Below are positions 62,170-64,000 of a DNA stretch of 64,000 nucleotides, piece after piece. The DNA is from Thermodesulfobacteriota bacterium (GTDB taxonomy: Bacteria > Desulfobacterota > Syntrophorhabdia > Syntrophorhabdales > JANXAF01), in NCBI GenBank assembly GCA_025062045.1, contig JANXAF010000005.1, forward strand, positions 81,155 through 145,154, read 5' to 3'. A program made the position numbers and the translations under genes. How positions within the stretch are numbered: the stretch's first letter is position 1; the number at the start of each line of letters is the position of its first letter. The notes under the pieces were generated by a model. It did no database searches and was not told the origin of the DNA. It was given only the letters and a program-made list of their open reading frames with translations.

Positions 62170-62853
62170 CTAGTCCCTAATCAGAAGAGGGTTGAATCTC
62201 GTCTCATAATCAAAAACATCCATACCTTCCTTACGTTTCAAAAAGTTGACTATAACGTAAGTGAGAGGAGTGAATAACGCTTCATATATGGTCTTTGCGA
62301 GCCACTGGTAAATGACTGTAAGTAAAAGCACAGTGTGTGGCATCTCTCCGTAGAAGGCAAGTGTTATGAAGACTAAAGAATCTATGCCCTGGCCCACCAA
62401 AGTCGATGTTATCGTGCGAACCCATAGGAATCTTCCCTTAGTCTTTATTTTTAGCTTCGCAAGGACAAAGGAATTTGAAAATTCCCCCAAAAGATAAGCC
62501 GAAAATGACGCAAAAAGAAGCCTGGGAGCATATCCGAGTATCCTCTCATAGGATGCCTGACCGTCCCAGAATTTTGCAGGAGGGAGTATCCCTGCTATGT
62601 GGGACGCCAAAACGAATATCAGATTACAAAGAAATCCAAGCCATATGACTTTTCTTGCCGCACTATAGCCGTATACTTCTGTGAGTATATCCCCAAAAAT
62701 GTAGCTTAGAGGAAAAACGATGATTGCCGCAGGCAAAACTATCCCAGATATTTCTATGAGCTTTACAGCGATTATGTTGGACGTTATAAGACACGTCACA
62801 AAAATCGAAGATGAGAGAAGAAAAAGACCAGAGTAGTTACTTTGTCTTTCCAT
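62170..62853 (-). CDS. YhhQ/DUF165-family queuosine-precursor transporter
   Basis: A 227-residue membrane protein with six or seven helices. Family marks: TSNIIAVKL, PLSYIFGDILTEVYGYSAARKVIW, FANSF-like segment GEFSNSFVLAKLK and RTITSTLVGQGIDSLVFITLAF. YhhQ-family proteins import 7-deazaguanine precursors (preQ0/preQ1, queuine). I looked for a preQ1 riboswitch in the short upstream gap and saw none. Confidence 0.88.
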   Translation of the reverse strand: MERQSNYSGLFLLSSSIFVTCLITSNIIAVKLIEISGIVLPAAIIVFPLSYIFGDILTEVYGYSAARKVIWLGFLCNLIFVLASHIAGILPPAKFWDGQASYERILGYAPRLLFASFSAYLLGEFSNSFVLAKLKIKTKGRFLWVRTITSTLVGQGIDSLVFITLAFYGEMPHTVLLLTVIYQWLAKTIYEALFTPLTYVIVNFLKRKEGMDVFDYETRFNPLLIRD

Positions 62854-62895
62854 TTTTATCGCTCTGTTTTTAATAGCAAAGGTTCGAACTTTAAT

Positions 62896-64000
62896 TCAAC
62901 AGGATTTTTCTTTTACCTTTCCTAAAACGATGAGGCCAAAGATAAAAAGTGTAGATACAAAGATTGCTGCGATTCTTTGACTTCCAGTTAAGTACGAAAT
63001 GGCACCGAATGAGGCAGGCCCAATTATCGAAGAAGATTTACCCACAAGGCTATAAAGCCCAAAGTACTTAGATACTTCCACTTTAGGTATGAATGTTGCA
63101 AAAAGTGCCCTCGATGAAGCCTGAAGAATCCCCAAAAAGAACCCACCTGTGAGGCAGGCTAGGCCAAACTGCCATTTTTCAGAAGAAATAGCGGCAGTTA
63201 TGGTTATTATAATCCAGGCAACAAGCGAAAGACTGAGAGTCCTTTTATAACCTATCGATTCGATAAACCTTGCAATTATGAAAGCTCCAAGCATGGCAGA
63301 TAACTGAGTGGAGAGATACAGTTGGACGATCTCAGCTTGTCCAAAGCCGAATGTGAAAGATGCGTATATGCTTGAAAAGACAATAACGGTATTTATTGCG
63401 TCTTCATAAAAAAGATAGGCCAAGAGGAAATACTTTAGGTTTCTGTCTTTTAATACCTTTCTTACAAGCTTCAAAAGCTCGTCCAGACCCTTTTTTGCCG
63501 CCGACATAACACCCGTTTTTATTGATCTTTCGGGTGGAAGAGTAACAATAAGAGGAATTGAGAATAAAAAGAAAAACGCTCCACAAAAAGGCCAGATAAG
63601 GTTCGTAAGCCCCCTCTCGAGCAAAAAAAGGGACATGAGAAGCGAAATAACAGAGCCTAAATAGCCGGCTGCGAATCCGATGGCTGAGATCTTTCCAAAC
63701 CCATAGTCCTTCTCGATGAATACAATAAAAGAATTGTAAAAGACGAAGGCCATTTCCATCGAAAAGTTCGCCAAAATTACGAGTAAAAAACCTTCAATCA
63801 GCATTCCTTTTTTCAAGAGCGAAAAAGAACTTACGGATAAGAAACAAAGAGCCGTAAAAACAAAGAGCATCTTCTTTCTTGCCCCTAGAAGGTCAGCTAT
63901 TCCACCTGCGTAAGGAGAAAGAAGAGCACAGAAGAACATACTAATGGATATTGCTTTACCCCACAGCGCATCACCCAGGTTATTCTCTGTGCCGACTATA
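62896..64000 (-). CDS. MFS transporter (UMF1-like), cut by the window end
   Basis: The frame stays open to the last base, so the N-terminus lies outside. The visible 368 or so residues have about ten hydrophobic helices and an MFS loop (GGIADLLGARKKM) between the first helices. The RFIESIGYKRTLSLSL loop and GFFLGILQASSRALFATFIP in the second half suggest the UMF1/BtlA-like subgroup. Substrate unknown. An internal ATG at 63939 is not the true start because the family needs the helix before it. Confidence 0.8.
   Translation of the reverse strand, partial: IVGTENNLGDALWGKAISISMFFCALLSPYAGGIADLLGARKKMLFVFTALCFLSVSSFSLLKKGMLIEGFLLVILANFSMEMAFVFYNSFIVFIEKDYGFGKISAIGFAAGYLGSVISLLMSLFLLERGLTNLIWPFCGAFFFLFSIPLIVTLPPERSIKTGVMSAAKKGLDELLKLVRKVLKDRNLKYFLLAYLFYEDAINTVIVFSSIYASFTFGFGQAEIVQLYLSTQLSAMLGAFIIARFIESIGYKRTLSLSLVAWIIITITAAISSEKWQFGLACLTGGFFLGILQASSRALFATFIPKVEVSKYFGLYSLVGKSSSIIGPASFGAISYLTGSQRIAAIFVSTLFIFGLIVLGKVKEKSC

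Noticed and set aside
62854..62895. preQ1 riboswitch upstream of the YhhQ-type transporter
   Set aside because: The 42-base gap shows no preQ1-I stem-loop and A-rich tail pattern.

Overview
The window reads as chromosome from a strict anaerobe, most likely a moderately thermophilic member of the Desulfobacterota (Syntrophia-like or related 'deltaproteobacterial' groups). The case is content and style: heterodisulfide-reductase (Hdr)-like modules, an Etf-linked operon, a UbiD decarboxylase, TRAP and Liv carboxylate importers each linked to CoA ligases, YedF/DUF3343 selenium-associated genes, ArsM, moderate GC, many AGA/AGG/ATA codons, frequent TTG/GTG starts and 1-26 nt gene overlaps. Taxonomy is inference; no 16S gene is present. 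Coding density is very high and no gene-free stretch exceeds 300 bases. I saw no CRISPR array, insertion sequence, prophage or rRNA.

Layout. 1-5.2 kb: the N-terminal part of pyrR (cut by the window edge), a rubrerythrin-like protein, ruvCAB, a five-repeat S1-domain protein and a HAD phosphatase. 5.2-9.8 kb (minus): ilvB-ilvN-ilvC-psd-pssA, an amino-acid/phospholipid operon behind a good sigma70-type promoter. 9.9-15.5 kb (plus): a secreted metallo-beta-lactamase-fold protein, then ubiD-ubiA and a NitT/TauT-type ABC importer.

15.5-38.6 kb (all minus) is the most interesting part. Reading in the direction of transcription it holds a TRAP carboxylate importer (dctPQM), a 42-residue small ORF, a MoaD/ThiS-like protein, a three-subunit molybdenum hydroxylase, an acyl-CoA dehydrogenase with an extra C-terminal winged-helix-like domain, an acyl-CoA ligase, a soluble PAS histidine kinase, an NtrC-type sigma54 activator, and a ten-gene electron-transfer operon: HdrD-like, EtfB, EtfA, QmoA/HdrA-like, HdrA, MvhD, FrhB/FdhB-like, HdrC, HdrB and a third HdrA-like protein. 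Both dctP and the ten-gene operon start at excellent -24/-12 sigma54 promoters. Each has a TGTYTC-N5-GAAACA-type palindrome centred about 72 bp upstream of the -12 GC. This points to one dedicated regulon: the activator senses a condition and switches on uptake of a carboxylate together with an Etf/Hdr machine that could bifurcate or confurcate the electrons from its oxidation. I do not know a described complex with this exact subunit set.

38.8-43.7 kb (plus): three coupled glycosyltransferase genes, one fused to an alpha/alpha-toroid-like domain and one to a mannose-6-phosphate-isomerase-type cupin. 43.7-45.9 kb (minus): an Old-Yellow-Enzyme/dienoyl-CoA-reductase-like flavoenzyme with its own ferredoxin. 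46.0-48.3 kb (plus): yedF-DUF3343, tRNA-Leu(CAA), an AbrB-type protein and arsM. 48.4-53.8 kb: gltX-smc and a CBS-domain protein. 53.9-61.9 kb (plus): a complete Liv-type ABC importer with two CoA-ligase-family genes, one of which has lost the usual P-loop. 61.9-64 kb (minus): a small membrane protein, a YhhQ-type transporter and an MFS transporter cut by the window end.

All functions come from motif reading and family knowledge; no database search was run.
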